Below the pieces are notes generated by a model. The model was not told the DNA's origin and ran no database searches. It was given only the letters and a program-made list of their open reading frames with translations. This document shows positions 44,509 through 53,133 of a stretch of DNA of 64,000 nucleotides, one piece after another. Each line of letters opens with the position of its first letter. Position 1 is the first letter of the stretch. Both the position numbers and the translations under genes were made by a program. Source of the DNA: Fibrobacterota bacterium (GTDB lineage Bacteria > Fibrobacterota > Chitinivibrionia > Chitinivibrionales > Chitinispirillaceae); assembly GCA_023459055.1 (NCBI GenBank), contig JAEWVR010000034.1, positions 1 to 64,000 on the forward strand. The letters are read 5' to 3'.

Positions 44509-47500
44509 ATGTCAAGCAGCATAACATTAAAAACTCTCTTAAAAACCATTATTTTACTATCCCTATTACCTAATTCTACTTCCGGCTTTGGCCAGAATAA
44601 AGTACAATATAGCAATTTTTCATGGAAAATGCTTCGTTCTCCACATTTTAATCTGTACTATCATCAGGAACAGGATACGCTTCCACATATTTCATTCCAA
44701 TGGTCAGAGAACGCATTTTCACGCTTGTCATCCGATTTCAAATATACCCCCAAAAATCGCTTCCCGCTTATAATATATGGTGATCCGAATCTTTTTGCAC
44801 AAACAAACATTATCACCGACGTAATTCCTGAAGGTGTCGGCGGATTTACTGAAATGTATAAGAACAGGATCGTGGTACCATTTACAGGTAATTATTCAGA
44901 ACTGCGCCATGTAATTCACCATGAGCTGGTTCATGCATTCTGTTTTTCAATCTTATTTAATCAGTTCGGCGGTTCAATCCTGAGAAACACTGAGCAGAGT
45001 TCTCCATTATGGTTCATGGAGGGACTTGCAGAATACTTGTCAAGTGACTGGAACATCGAAGCCGATATGTTCATGATTGACCAAACAATACATGGCAATG
45101 TACCATTACCGGGTTTTGAACTTGGAGGTTACCTTGCTTATAAAGGCGGGCAATCATTCCTCTATTATCTCTCGCAAAGCAGGGGGTTTACTCTATTCGA
45201 AAAATTTCTGGAGAATTTTAAACAGACCCGATCTGTCGATAACAGTATCAAGATTGTCTATGGTAAAAATACTGAGGAACTTGGACGGGAGTGGATCCAG
45301 GAACTAAAAAGAAACTACTGGCCTGAGATCGGTAAGAGGGAACTTCCCACTGTCAACTCTGTCCCTGTCACTGACCACAAAGAATCGCGCGATAATTACA
45401 ACCTCCGTCCCCGCTTATCGCCGGATGGCTCTAAAATTGCGTTTTTCAGTGACCGAAAGGATTTTTCCAAAATTCTGATTACCGATCGTAAAGGCAAGCT
45501 GCTCTCTTCGATCAGTCAGACCGGATTTGGCGGATATTTTGAAACATTCCATCCATTCAGAAGCGGTCTTGGATGGGCCCCTGATGGCAAGAGTCTCGTG
45601 TTTGTTACAAAAGGTAGCGGCAATGATGAAATCAGGATAGTATCAACAATAAATAAAAAGCTGCTGAGAAAAATTAAAACCAGCCTTACAAGCATCAGCA
45701 GTCCGGATTGGTCAAAAGATGGCAAACTGCTGGTTTTCACCGGAATACAAATGGGCAAAAGTGATCTTTATCTGTACAACCTTGACAACAGCGAACTGAA
45801 ACGTTTGTCAAATGATGTAAACTTTGAAGCTGATCCGAGATTTTTTACTGACAATAAACGTATACTCTTTTCTACTGAAGACACTTCAGGCAATGCATCC
45901 CGGCACTTAGGACCATACAGTACTACACAATCCGATCTTGCAGTAATGGATATAACAAACGGTACGGTAACACACCTTTCTCAAACACCCTGGAATGAAA
46001 AACAACCCTGCTTATCAAATGATAACAAACACATTATTTTTGTATCTGACAGAAACGGTATTGATAACCTTTACTGTGCACCATCAGACTCATTACAAAA
46101 CGCAAAACCGCTCACCGATTTTACCGGGGGATGTTCGAATCCGGATATATCTGACACAACACTTGTCTATACACTTTTCCAGAAATCCGGATGGGATGTC
46201 TGGATGATGGAAAATCCGTTGTCTCATATAAAAGCAGATACACTGTCAATGACACGATGGGTTGAGTCCTGTATAGACACATCAAAAACTTTTTTTACAC
46301 GTGTCAAGACACCCAAAACTGACACACTGAAAAAAGCCGATACCTCCGGTGTACAATCAAAAAAACTGACTCGGCATAGTAGCCATGCTGACACTGCAGC
46401 CATTTCAATCCGGGAGCTTCCACTTGACACAAATTCCAATCAGGTTAGCGCTCCGGAGCAATCACCTGTTACTACGAAGAATCCTGTCGAAGTCGACAGT
46501 GTCAATAATTTACCTCTAGCAACAGATACCATTAACGGTGCATCAACACCCGCCAGCATACCACAAAAAGATTCATCGGAAAAAAGAACTGACACATCGG
46601 GAATTACCGCAAAAATGGACACAACGCCAATTCCAATTCCCTCACCGCAACCATTGAAACTTTCATTTTCACCAGACATGGTGTCCGTCGGGCTGGGCAT
46701 AAACACCTTTTATGGCTACGCCGGACAGTGGGTTGTTTCACTAAGTGATATGCTTGGCGATCATCGTTTTGTACTTGCAGGTGATGTTCAGGGGAATTTC
46801 AGAGATTATCTTCACTTTTATGGTGCTTACTACTACCTGAAACAACGGACTGATTTTGGTTGCGGTATTTTTTACAGTAAAGACTTATCCTATGCAAACA
46901 TTTATGGTGATTTTATTTATAAGGATATCGATTATGGTGGTTTCTTTTCATCAGAGTATCCGTTTTCGCTCTATTCACGTGTCAATTTCGAGATTCTCTA
47001 CCGTCATAGTGAACGAATACCTCAGGACACTGTTCTGCCGACAGTAAAGCACACCACCTTACTGCCGACATGCAGTTATACTTTTGATAATATTCTCTGG
47101 GGAATAACCGGGCCGATTAATGGTATCAGAGCGACAATCGGAGCAATGGTCTCACCCCCGCTTGACATGGTTAATGAATCATTTGTCTCCTGTGAAGCAG
47201 ACGTGCGGGCATACATGCACATTGTAAAGAGATTTGTCTGGGCAAACAGATTATTTCTTGGTGCCAGCAAATCACTTGACAAAAGCAAATCAGCACGACG
47301 CTATTTTCTTGGTGGCAACGACAACTGGCTTTTCTACGATGTTGATCTTGATGAATACGAAAAAAACATTGACCAGACAACCTACTCCGATTTTGTAACA
47401 CCTATGAGAGGGTTTGCTTATATCGGACTGTCAGGTTCCCGGGCTGCACTTTTAAACAGCGAATTCCGGTTCCCGTTTATCCGTGAGGTTTCTGTTGTCT

Positions 47501-47745
47501 GGCCGCTACCAATGCAGATCCGCTACATTAGCGGCGCTTTTTTTACAGATATCGGCAACGCCTGGGATAGCGGGGAACGTCACAACAATCTTCCGTTACC
47601 GGACAAACTCTATGGTGGAATCGGATTCGGCTTACGAGCGAACCTTGGTATTTTCATTTTGCGTTACGACCGGGGATGGCCGACTGATTTTCGCACATGG
47701 TTACGGGCACCAACGAACTATTTTTCACTTGGAGCCGAGTTTTAG
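44509..47745 (+). CDS. gluzincin-TolB propeller-outer membrane barrel fusion
   Basis: 1078 residues. Signal peptide (about 1-27). A peptidase-like domain (about 40-280) has the zinc motif HELVH near residue 144, within HHELVHAF, and a third ligand Glu in WFMEGLAEYLS near residue 171, which fits a gluzincin (MA clan). A WD40/TolB-type propeller follows (about 290-580; PDGSKIAFFSD, PDGKSLVFVT, DWSKDGKLLVF). Then comes a Ser/Thr/Pro-rich linker (about 600-715) and a C-terminal outer-membrane beta-barrel of the BamA/Omp85 type (about 720-1078, ending ...NYFSLGAEF). It stands divergently from the envelope operon. The weak ribosome-binding site is AGGAAATTTG before the ATG. Likely a surface or periplasmic protease anchored by its own barrel; target unknown. 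Confidence 0.82.
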   Translation: MSSSITLKTLLKTIILLSLLPNSTSGFGQNKVQYSNFSWKMLRSPHFNLYYHQEQDTLPHISFQWSENAFSRLSSDFKYTPKNRFPLIIYGDPNLFAQTNIITDVIPEGVGGFTEMYKNRIVVPFTGNYSELRHVIHHELVHAFCFSILFNQFGGSILRNTEQSSPLWFMEGLAEYLSSDWNIEADMFMIDQTIHGNVPLPGFELGGYLAYKGGQSFLYYLSQSRGFTLFEKFLENFKQTRSVDNSIKIVYGKNTEELGREWIQELKRNYWPEIGKRELPTVNSVPVTDHKESRDNYNLRPRLSPDGSKIAFFSDRKDFSKILITDRKGKLLSSISQTGFGGYFETFHPFRSGLGWAPDGKSLVFVTKGSGNDEIRIVSTINKKLLRKIKTSLTSISSPDWSKDGKLLVFTGIQMGKSDLYLYNLDNSELKRLSNDVNFEADPRFFTDNKRILFSTEDTSGNASRHLGPYSTTQSDLAVMDITNGTVTHLSQTPWNEKQPCLSNDNKHIIFVSDRNGIDNLYCAPSDSLQNAKPLTDFTGGCSNPDISDTTLVYTLFQKSGWDVWMMENPLSHIKADTLSMTRWVESCIDTSKTFFTRVKTPKTDTLKKADTSGVQSKKLTRHSSHADTAAISIRELPLDTNSNQVSAPEQSPVTTKNPVEVDSVNNLPLATDTINGASTPASIPQKDSSEKRTDTSGITAKMDTTPIPIPSPQPLKLSFSPDMVSVGLGINTFYGYAGQWVVSLSDMLGDHRFVLAGDVQGNFRDYLHFYGAYYYLKQRTDFGCGIFYSKDLSYANIYGDFIYKDIDYGGFFSSEYPFSLYSRVNFEILYRHSERIPQDTVLPTVKHTTLLPTCSYTFDNILWGITGPINGIRATIGAMVSPPLDMVNESFVSCEADVRAYMHIVKRFVWANRLFLGASKSLDKSKSARRYFLGGNDNWLFYDVDLDEYEKNIDQTTYSDFVTPMRGFAYIGLSGSRAALLNSEFRFPFIREVSVVWPLPMQIRYISGAFFTDIGNAWDSGERHNNLPLPDKLYGGIGFGLRANLGIFILRYDRGWPTDFRTWLRAPTNYFSLGAEF

Positions 47746-47754
47746 GAGGGCGCA

Positions 47755-47784
47755 GGTAGAAATAATAACAGCATTATTTCTACC
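47755..47784. repeat. 12-bp perfect inverted repeat between convergent genes
   Basis: GGTAGAAATAAT (47755-47766) with ATTATTTCTACC (47773-47784) and a 6-nt loop. It is the only clear hairpin between the convergent ends of the barrel gene and guaA. No T-tract on either side; a bidirectional end or structure. Confidence 0.5.
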
Positions 47785-47874
47785 CCGTTAAAAATTATTA
47801 CTATTGATACACTAATGCGCTGTGCCAGAGGATAACAACCAAAAGGTTATTAAACACGGAATTTAATATTCTGG

Positions 47875-49683
47875 TTATTCCCACTCGATGGTTGCAGGCG
47901 GTTTGTGCGTGATATCAAAAAAGAGATCACCCGCGATGTCAAGTGCTGTTACCTGTTTTACAATCTGATCAAGCGTTTCCACAGCAAGCGGTTTAAAACG
48001 TGCGGTCATTGCCTCCTGGGATACGATCGGACGCAGTACAACACACTCTTTGCCTGTATTGTTAAGCATCGGAAGCAATACTACCGGCATCTGCCAGATA
48101 CCATCATATTCGCCTGTTTTGTACAGTATCTCTGTCACAATGTGATCCACTGCACGCAAATTATCAAGTCGTTCTTTTGTCATGAACGCCTTGACGAGAG
48201 TGTACGACGGATTAAGAACAGTATTCAGGCCGTACACCACGCGATTGACACTTGAAAATGAATTGGTAATTCTGGTTGACAACTCTTCAAGGAGTTTCCA
48301 GTCACAAGGTCCTGCAAGCACCACCGGATGCGCATAGCTGCGTTCATCACCCTGAACCCCGACACTTTTTATCGGAAGTACATGAGCATGATAACCGTAT
48401 TGCCTGACAAGATTATTTATCGCACTGCTCTCCTGAATTGAATCCACAGTCCCTGTACCATCGGAACATAGAACCCGCACGCCGAGTCCCGGCCCGGGGA
48501 ACGGATGACGCCAGATAAGTTCTTTGGGAATCCCCATTGATTCACCCAGTTCACGTACTTCATCTTTGTAAAGCTGTGCCAGTGGCTCGATGAGATTTCC
48601 TTTTTCGATCATCTCGAGAATAATATCGACTCTGTTATGATGCGTTTTAATGCGGTCGGCATGCTTTGTACCGGCACTTTCGATAGTATCCGGGTAGATT
48701 GTTCCCTGCGCCAGTACCCAGTCATCTGCATTAAGGTTCAGTTGATCAAACGCTTTTTCCTTTGCAGTAATAAACATATTTCCTATGATTTTACGTTTTT
48801 CTTCAGGCTCGGCAACATTTTTCAGTGCATGAAGAAAATCCTCTGATGCATCAATGATTTTCAAATTTGTAAAACCATTTGATTTCATATAGTCAAGAAT
48901 CGCTTCAGATTCCCGGTACCGCATCAGACCATTATCAATATGTAAACCAAGCACCCTGTCGTTACCTAGAATTTTATTGAGCAGCATAAAAGCGACGGTC
49001 GAATCGACACCCCCTGACACAAGGAGAAACACATTGCGTTTTCCGCAGATTCTTTTGATTTCCTCAGCGATCGCGTCCAGAAAATTTTTACTGTTCCAGC
49101 TCCGGACACATCCGCACAGATCAAGAAAATTTGAAAGCATGGTATTTCCGGATGGTGTATCGGTAACTTCGGGATGAAACTGCAGACCGTAGATCTGACG
49201 TTCAACATTACCAACAGCGGTACATCTGCAATCATCAGTGGATCCAAACACCTCAAATCCGTCAGGTAATCTATCAACAGTATCACCATGACTCATCCAG
49301 ACCTGCTCATAATCGGAAAGCCCTTTGAGAATCGGATTTGTTTTTTTAATTGTCATCATTGCTTTGCCATACTCTTTTACCGTACCGCGTACAACATTGC
49401 CGCCAAGCTCCAGAGAGATCAGTTGATGTCCGTAACAGAGGCCGAGGATTGGTTTCTTAAGATCAAGTATTGCGCGATCAAACCGTGGTGAGCCCTCCTG
49501 ATGAACACTGAAGGGTGATCCGCTGAAGATTATGCCATTAAAGCGGGACAGCTCATCTGCTTTGATATCGCTGTCAACAATCTCAGAATACACGCCAAGG
49601 CGTCGGATGCGATTTGCAATGAGATGTGCATACTGACCGCCAAAGTCTAAAACTGCGATCGTATCTTTTTTTTCATGACTCAT
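47875..49683 (-). CDS. guaA: GMP synthase (glutamine-hydrolysing), long type
   Basis: Converts XMP to GMP. The class I glutamine amidotransferase domain (about 8-200) has Cys in GLCYGHQ near residue 82 and His in FHPEVTD near 168, and the ATP-pyrophosphatase domain has SGGVDSTV near 224. The C-terminal dimerisation domain is extended: with 602 aa it exceeds the about 515-525 aa of E. coli and B. subtilis GuaA, and stretches such as LPIKSVGVQGDERSY and QMPVVLLP resemble the eukaryotic enzyme. The ending THKPPATIEWE is universal. Monocistronic; no riboswitch seen in the 138-bp leader. Confidence 0.95.
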   Translation of the reverse strand: MSHEKKDTIAVLDFGGQYAHLIANRIRRLGVYSEIVDSDIKADELSRFNGIIFSGSPFSVHQEGSPRFDRAILDLKKPILGLCYGHQLISLELGGNVVRGTVKEYGKAMMTIKKTNPILKGLSDYEQVWMSHGDTVDRLPDGFEVFGSTDDCRCTAVGNVERQIYGLQFHPEVTDTPSGNTMLSNFLDLCGCVRSWNSKNFLDAIAEEIKRICGKRNVFLLVSGGVDSTVAFMLLNKILGNDRVLGLHIDNGLMRYRESEAILDYMKSNGFTNLKIIDASEDFLHALKNVAEPEEKRKIIGNMFITAKEKAFDQLNLNADDWVLAQGTIYPDTIESAGTKHADRIKTHHNRVDIILEMIEKGNLIEPLAQLYKDEVRELGESMGIPKELIWRHPFPGPGLGVRVLCSDGTGTVDSIQESSAINNLVRQYGYHAHVLPIKSVGVQGDERSYAHPVVLAGPCDWKLLEELSTRITNSFSSVNRVVYGLNTVLNPSYTLVKAFMTKERLDNLRAVDHIVTEILYKTGEYDGIWQMPVVLLPMLNNTGKECVVLRPIVSQEAMTARFKPLAVETLDQIVKQVTALDIAGDLFFDITHKPPATIEWE

Positions 49684-49821
49684 TATTGTAGAATCCCTGC
49701 TATATTATTGAATAATGGAATGTTTCATTGTAATATTCCAACGACAGTATTGCCAAGTTCCTTAACCGGTTCTATTTTCTAATGTGTTGTACTTCTTACA
49801 CTCTATTAGGAGTCTATCGTT

Positions 49822-50382
49822 TTGACAGACAAACACCTGCGCCATCCGGTAAAAAATTTTTTCATTAAAAAGAATATCCAGATTAAAATTATCTGGCAGA
49901 TCTTTATTACTGTTACTATTGCTGTCATACTCACAACAGCGTTACTGCTTATCCTGTATAATATTAAAAGCCAGGAGGGCAGCTTCTATTATATGAGTAA
50001 TGATGTCATGCAGGACCTTGAGCTAAAGAACCTGTTAAGTATCATACTCCCATCAATAGTGATAGTTGAGATCGTTGCGATTTTTATCGCATTTGGAATC
50101 GGTCTGATCTCATCCCGGAAAATTGCAGTGCCAATCTACAAAATAGAGAAATGGGCATCACGCCTCAGAAACGGGAAACTGAATACGACCCTGATGTTCC
50201 GAGAGGAGGATCACCTGACAGAACTGACCACTCAGTGCAACAGCGTTACCGAGTACTACAAGTCGCTTTTTCAGGAGATCAGCAAGCACTCAACTGCAAT
50301 AGCCGAAAATCCCAACGATCCTGTAAAAATAAGTCAGGAAGCAGCCAGGTTGCAGAAGATTCTTTCAAAGATTGAGATGTGA
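49822..50382 (+). CDS. membrane protein with lone HAMP domain
   Basis: 186 residues. A TM helix (about 22-46), a periplasmic loop, a second TM helix (about 72-96), then a HAMP domain (about 97-150; RKIAVPIYKIEKWASRL...LTELTTQCNSV) and a short coiled coil. No kinase, cyclase or methyl-accepting output domain follows. The start is TTG (49822), with AGGAG 9 nt upstream. Possibly a signalling adaptor; function unknown. The stop lies just before the toxin remnant. Confidence 0.72.
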   Translation: MTDKHLRHPVKNFFIKKNIQIKIIWQIFITVTIAVILTTALLLILYNIKSQEGSFYYMSNDVMQDLELKNLLSIILPSIVIVEIVAIFIAFGIGLISSRKIAVPIYKIEKWASRLRNGKLNTTLMFREEDHLTELTTQCNSVTEYYKSLFQEISKHSTAIAENPNDPVKISQEAARLQKILSKIEM

Positions 50383-50392
50383 TATAGTTTAA

Positions 50393-50644
50393 TTCGGAAC
50401 TAAAGGAAATACGAAGTATGTAATAGCTTTGGAAAATGGTGGCTCTCGCGAAGCAATTCTAAATTCAAGTGGCGAACTAGTTTTAAATCCTACAAATAAA
50501 GAAACATACAATTTCATCGATTACAAAACAAATCCAGTCGAACATACGGTTACAGACGTGGAAATATGGTTAAAAGTTAGGCTAGGTGGTACAGAGACTG
50601 CTTTTGATCGGTATACTGCATTTTTATTTGGTTGGATGAAATAA
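50393..50644 (+). pseudogene. C-terminal remnant of a polymorphic-toxin (Rhs/YD-like) protein
   Basis: The open frame runs from the in-frame stop at 50390 to 50644 without a good start (TTG 50429 is the first usable codon and has no ribosome-binding site). It reads FGTKGNTKYVIALENGG...REAILNSSGELVLNP...TYNF..., wording known from the C-terminal toxin tips of Rhs/polymorphic toxins (NTKYV, REAV, NLVTDP, GTYN). The delivery part is absent. It is followed 10 bp later by a lipoprotein gene in the place of an immunity gene. Recognition is from memory of the family, hence the modest confidence. Confidence 0.45.
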
Positions 50645-50654
50645 GGAGAAAGAA

Positions 50655-51203
50655 ATGAGATTATTTGTTTTAATATTTCTAACATGTATTGTTCAGTGCT
50701 GTGGAATTATAACAATTGAAGGGTACTCTGTTCTGCATAATCCAGATTACGATGGAAAAGTAATTGATTTGAACACAAAATATCGCATTGAAAATGTCAT
50801 CGTTGATTTAGCAGTTAGTAATAGTAATGGCAAACTAGTCGGGAAAACAAGGCGTGGTCCTTATAATATATCAGTTCTATTTGCAACGTCTGATAATGAG
50901 TATACTGTTGCAGAAATCGATTCTATACGATTGATTTCATCATTATCAAAAGATTACAAGTTTGATGATTCTATCGTTTTTCCATTACAAGTAAAATTTA
51001 AAAATGATAATCGGTTTGAGAATACTGGTAATCGCTACGCACTGGTTTCCTTCCCAACAAGTTTCAATTTTAACTTCAATGAAAAAGAAGTAATTACAGT
51101 CGAAGTAAAAATTAAGTGTAAGAAGAATGGTTCGATGACTGAAATAAAGACATTTATTTACAAATGTTTTCCACAAAAACGTAAGTATGGTTCTTTGGTT
51201 TGA
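50655..51203 (+). CDS. small lipoprotein, candidate immunity protein
   Basis: 182 residues. The signal segment reads FLTCIVQCCG with two Cys, giving a possible lipidated Cys near residue 16. The mature domain looks beta-rich (alternating hydrophobic strands) and AT-rich in codon use, unlike the core genes around. AGGAG stands 6-7 nt before the ATG. It sits directly after a toxin-tip remnant, where immunity genes are usually found. No family recognised. Confidence 0.6.
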   Translation: MRLFVLIFLTCIVQCCGIITIEGYSVLHNPDYDGKVIDLNTKYRIENVIVDLAVSNSNGKLVGKTRRGPYNISVLFATSDNEYTVAEIDSIRLISSLSKDYKFDDSIVFPLQVKFKNDNRFENTGNRYALVSFPTSFNFNFNEKEVITVEVKIKCKKNGSMTEIKTFIYKCFPQKRKYGSLV

Positions 51204-51243
51204 TTTTTATTATCACATTTTAATACTGTTCCCTCACATCACC

Positions 51244-51355
51244 CGCCGGCTGCGCAGGCATCACGCGCATTCCGCTGGCAGTACCTGAGGTTGCCCCGTC
51301 AGTCACGCTGCTTGCTTTGGTAGGTCTTGCAGCAATGGGGATTATTTGGCAATAA
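51244..51355 (+). other. GC-richer short reading-frame remnant
   Basis: A start-less frame ending at the TAA at 51353-51355 reads AGCAGITRIPLAVPEVAP and then a hydrophobic tail ...LLALVGLAAMGIIWQ, like the membrane-anchor end of a lost gene. It is too short to call; base composition differs from the AT-rich flanks. Confidence 0.25.
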
Positions 51356-51401
51356 AATCAGGTTGTAAGAACGCCTCGTATATCTGGTCAAAAATCGGAA
51401 T

Positions 51402-51827
51402 TCATTTTTTAGAAACGACAGGTTTTGGCTTTCGCAATACGTTTAGTGTTATGTAAATTGATATAATAAGTATTACAGCTCCTATAATAAACAATGTAAA
51501 ACCCCATGCATAATAGTACTTTGTTCTATTCAAACAAAATGTTTGTTCATTACCATATTCTGAGATTTTTTTCTCGAGTTGTTTTAACCGCATTTGGTTT
51601 AATGAGTTCGGATCAGTTTTAGATTGTTCTTTCAATTCTAAGTACTGTGTTTCTGCATCTATTTGTTGATATTTAATTTCAAATCTCTTTAATGTAAACG
51701 GTTCCATTCCATTGACAAAAAAGTTAACACTGAACCAGAAAACTATAATGCTGGTACTAAATAACAATACTGATAAGTGGTACTTTTTTGGTATGAATGG
51801 TAATAGCTCTTCTTTAATAATATCCAT
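51402..51827 (-). CDS. two-helix membrane protein with coiled coil
   Basis: 141 residues: TM helix about 18-40, a charged coiled coil (about 48-92) and TM helix about 106-130 with a basic tail. A strong GGAGGTAAC site precedes the ATG. AT-rich accessory gene; function unknown. Confidence 0.65.
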   Translation of the reverse strand: MDIIKEELLPFIPKKYHLSVLLFSTSIIVFWFSVNFFVNGMEPFTLKRFEIKYQQIDAETQYLELKEQSKTDPNSLNQMRLKQLEKKISEYGNEQTFCLNRTKYYYAWGFTLFIIGAVILIISIYITLNVLRKPKPVVSKK

Positions 51828-52352
51828 GTTACCTCCTAATTAGTTTCTGTGAAGAATAAAAAATGTTGACAAAAGAGCTACACTTTACTGTTTAATGTTT
51901 GATAAAAACTGAACAAAATAAGAAAGGTAGCCCCAATGAGAAGTCGAGTAAGATCACAGCAAAGCTTTTTTATCAATGTATTCAATCAACCGGCAATTGT
52001 TCAGCAGTTTCATGAAAAATATAATAGAATTGATAGGATACTACAAGATAATAGTACGGCGTGCGCATGTAATATCAACTACCTAACGAATAGTTCGTTG
52101 TTTTGTGATAGTTATCGTGTGTTGTGTTGATAAATGCATCAGGCAGTGGAATGTGATGTAATGTTATGTGAAATTGGCTACCTGAAGAGATTCAAAAAGA
52201 ACTAGCAGACAGCTGAAGATACTGTTTTTACATTTTTCAACATATAATTCTTTCCAGTAGACAACAGCATTACTAAAAGAAATGCTATTAGGCTGATAAT
52301 TGGCAGGTGAATACAAGATTGAGTAAGCAAAGTAAATAGGGCAGCAGCACAA
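51828..52352. other. AT-rich accessory stretch with a degraded gene
   Basis: Apart from the short frame at 51936-52130 I see no gene. A TTGACA at 51866 with T-rich DNA about 17-19 nt later may be the promoter of that frame. The rest is AT-rich with scattered stops on both strands. Confidence 0.4.
51936..52130 (+). pseudogene. possible N-terminal remnant of a transposase
   Basis: 64 codons with AAAGGT upstream. The first about 40 residues (SQQSFF.NVFNQPAIVQQF...IDRILQDN) look like the start of ISNCY-type transposases; after that the frame turns into Cys/Asn-rich non-protein-like sequence and stops. I treat it as a broken insertion-sequence end, but the assignment is weak and no terminal repeats are visible. 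Confidence 0.3.
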
Positions 52353-52580
52353 TCATGCAATATTGTTAAATTCGTCAATGGTCATTTGAGCCTGTTTTAA
52401 AATACTATGCAATGTTCCGTTTGCTAATTCCTTATGCATTGGCACAACACAGCCTATATCACCATTTGGTGTAGTCTTCTTTAAAACAACATGACTGCCA
52501 CGTTGTCTGATAACCTCAAAACCTGCTTTTTGTAGTTTTTTTATCGTTTGTTCACCTGATACCCGTTTTAGTTTAACCAT
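52353..52580 (-). CDS. hicA: HicA-type mRNA interferase toxin
   Basis: 75 residues when started at ATG 52580 (GAGG 6 nt upstream). HicA is a small dsRBD-like RNase that cuts mRNAs on translating ribosomes. The conserved His is in RGSHVVL, and GFEVIRQRGSH is the family signature. Its start overlaps the end of hicB by 8 bp. Type II toxin; neutralised by the neighbouring antitoxin. Confidence 0.9.
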   Translation of the reverse strand: MVKLKRVSGEQTIKKLQKAGFEVIRQRGSHVVLKKTTPNGDIGCVVPMHKELANGTLHSILKQAQMTIDEFNNIA

Positions 52581-52782
52581 GAACAGCCTCAAACGTTGTC
52601 ATAAACGAACGCTTAATTGACGGCATGGGAAATTCTTCCAGGTAAAGCTCCGTAGCTTCTTTTAAATTAGCCAGTGCCTCTTCAATTGTGTCACCCTGGC
52701 TTGCTGTTCCTACCTCAGGGCATAGGGCAACATATAGATTTTCTTCTTTATGAATTACAGCCGTTAAAATATCCTTCGCCAT
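52573..52782 (-). CDS. hicB: HicB-type antitoxin
   Basis: 69 residues from ATG 52782 (GGGAG 5 nt upstream). The partially degraded RNase-H-like fold is recognisable by the CPEVGTASQGDTIEEALANLKEA segment. It lacks an obvious C-terminal DNA-binding helix, so it is the short HicB class. Antitoxin precedes toxin in transcription, so the pair is hicBA. A palindromic operator stands next to the promoter upstream. Confidence 0.9.
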   Translation of the reverse strand: MAKDILTAVIHKEENLYVALCPEVGTASQGDTIEEALANLKEATELYLEEFPMPSIKRSFMTTFEAVHG

Positions 52783-52874
52783 ACGAACTCCCATTCACTC
52801 TTACTCTTGTTCTATTATCCATGCGAAACCGGGTACATTTATACCCCTTATTATTCATAAATAATTATATCATT

Positions 52875-52902
52875 AATATAACATCATCATTAAGTTTTAC
52901 AA
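52875..52902 (-). promoter_or_regulatory. promoter of hicBA
   Basis: On the minus strand TTGTAA (52897-52902), 16-nt spacer, TATATT (52875-52880). Confidence 0.5.
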
Positions 52903-52923
52903 AGTAACATTGAAACGTTACTT
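52902..52923. promoter_or_regulatory. palindromic operator candidate upstream of hicBA
   Basis: AAGTAAC (52902-52908) and GTTACTT (52917-52923), 8-nt spacer, abutting the -35 box. Consistent with autoregulation by a dimeric repressor. Confidence 0.4.
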
Positions 52924-53051
52924 AATAAATTCATAGTGATCTTCCAAGTACAAGTGTTTTTTATAAGAGATGTAATATTCTTTGAATATATATATCAATT
53001 GATATATCATCATGTTACCAGAGCAAGACATCTGCGTCGATTAGACCAAAT

Positions 53052-53080
53052 AAAAAAGCACAGTAAACTGTGCTTTTTTT
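53052..53080 (-). terminator. terminator of the hrcA-grpE-dnaJ operon
   Basis: AAAAAAGCACAG (53052-53063) pairs with CTGTGCTTTTTT (53068-53079), 4-nt loop. On the minus strand it is followed by a T-run, 50 bp after the dnaJ stop. Confidence 0.9.
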
Positions 53081-53133
53081 ATAAGGATCTATTTCTTAAC
53101 CGCTATGAACTAATACAATATCAGTATCTGCAA

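Larger units (their letters stand above)
52783..53133. other. intergenic region between hicBA and dnaJ
   Basis: Holds the hicBA promoter and operator, an 18-bp perfect palindrome ATATATCAATTGATATAT at 52990-53007 of unknown role, and the dnaJ terminator at 53052-53080. No gene seen. Confidence 0.5.

Noticed and set aside
51936..52130. Intact insertion sequence
   Set aside because: Only a short transposase-like start; no complete reading frame, inverted ends or target duplication seen.
52990..53007. 18-bp palindrome ATATATCAATTGATATAT as operator
   Set aside because: Pure AT-rich symmetry can arise by chance, and it is not adjacent to a clear promoter.
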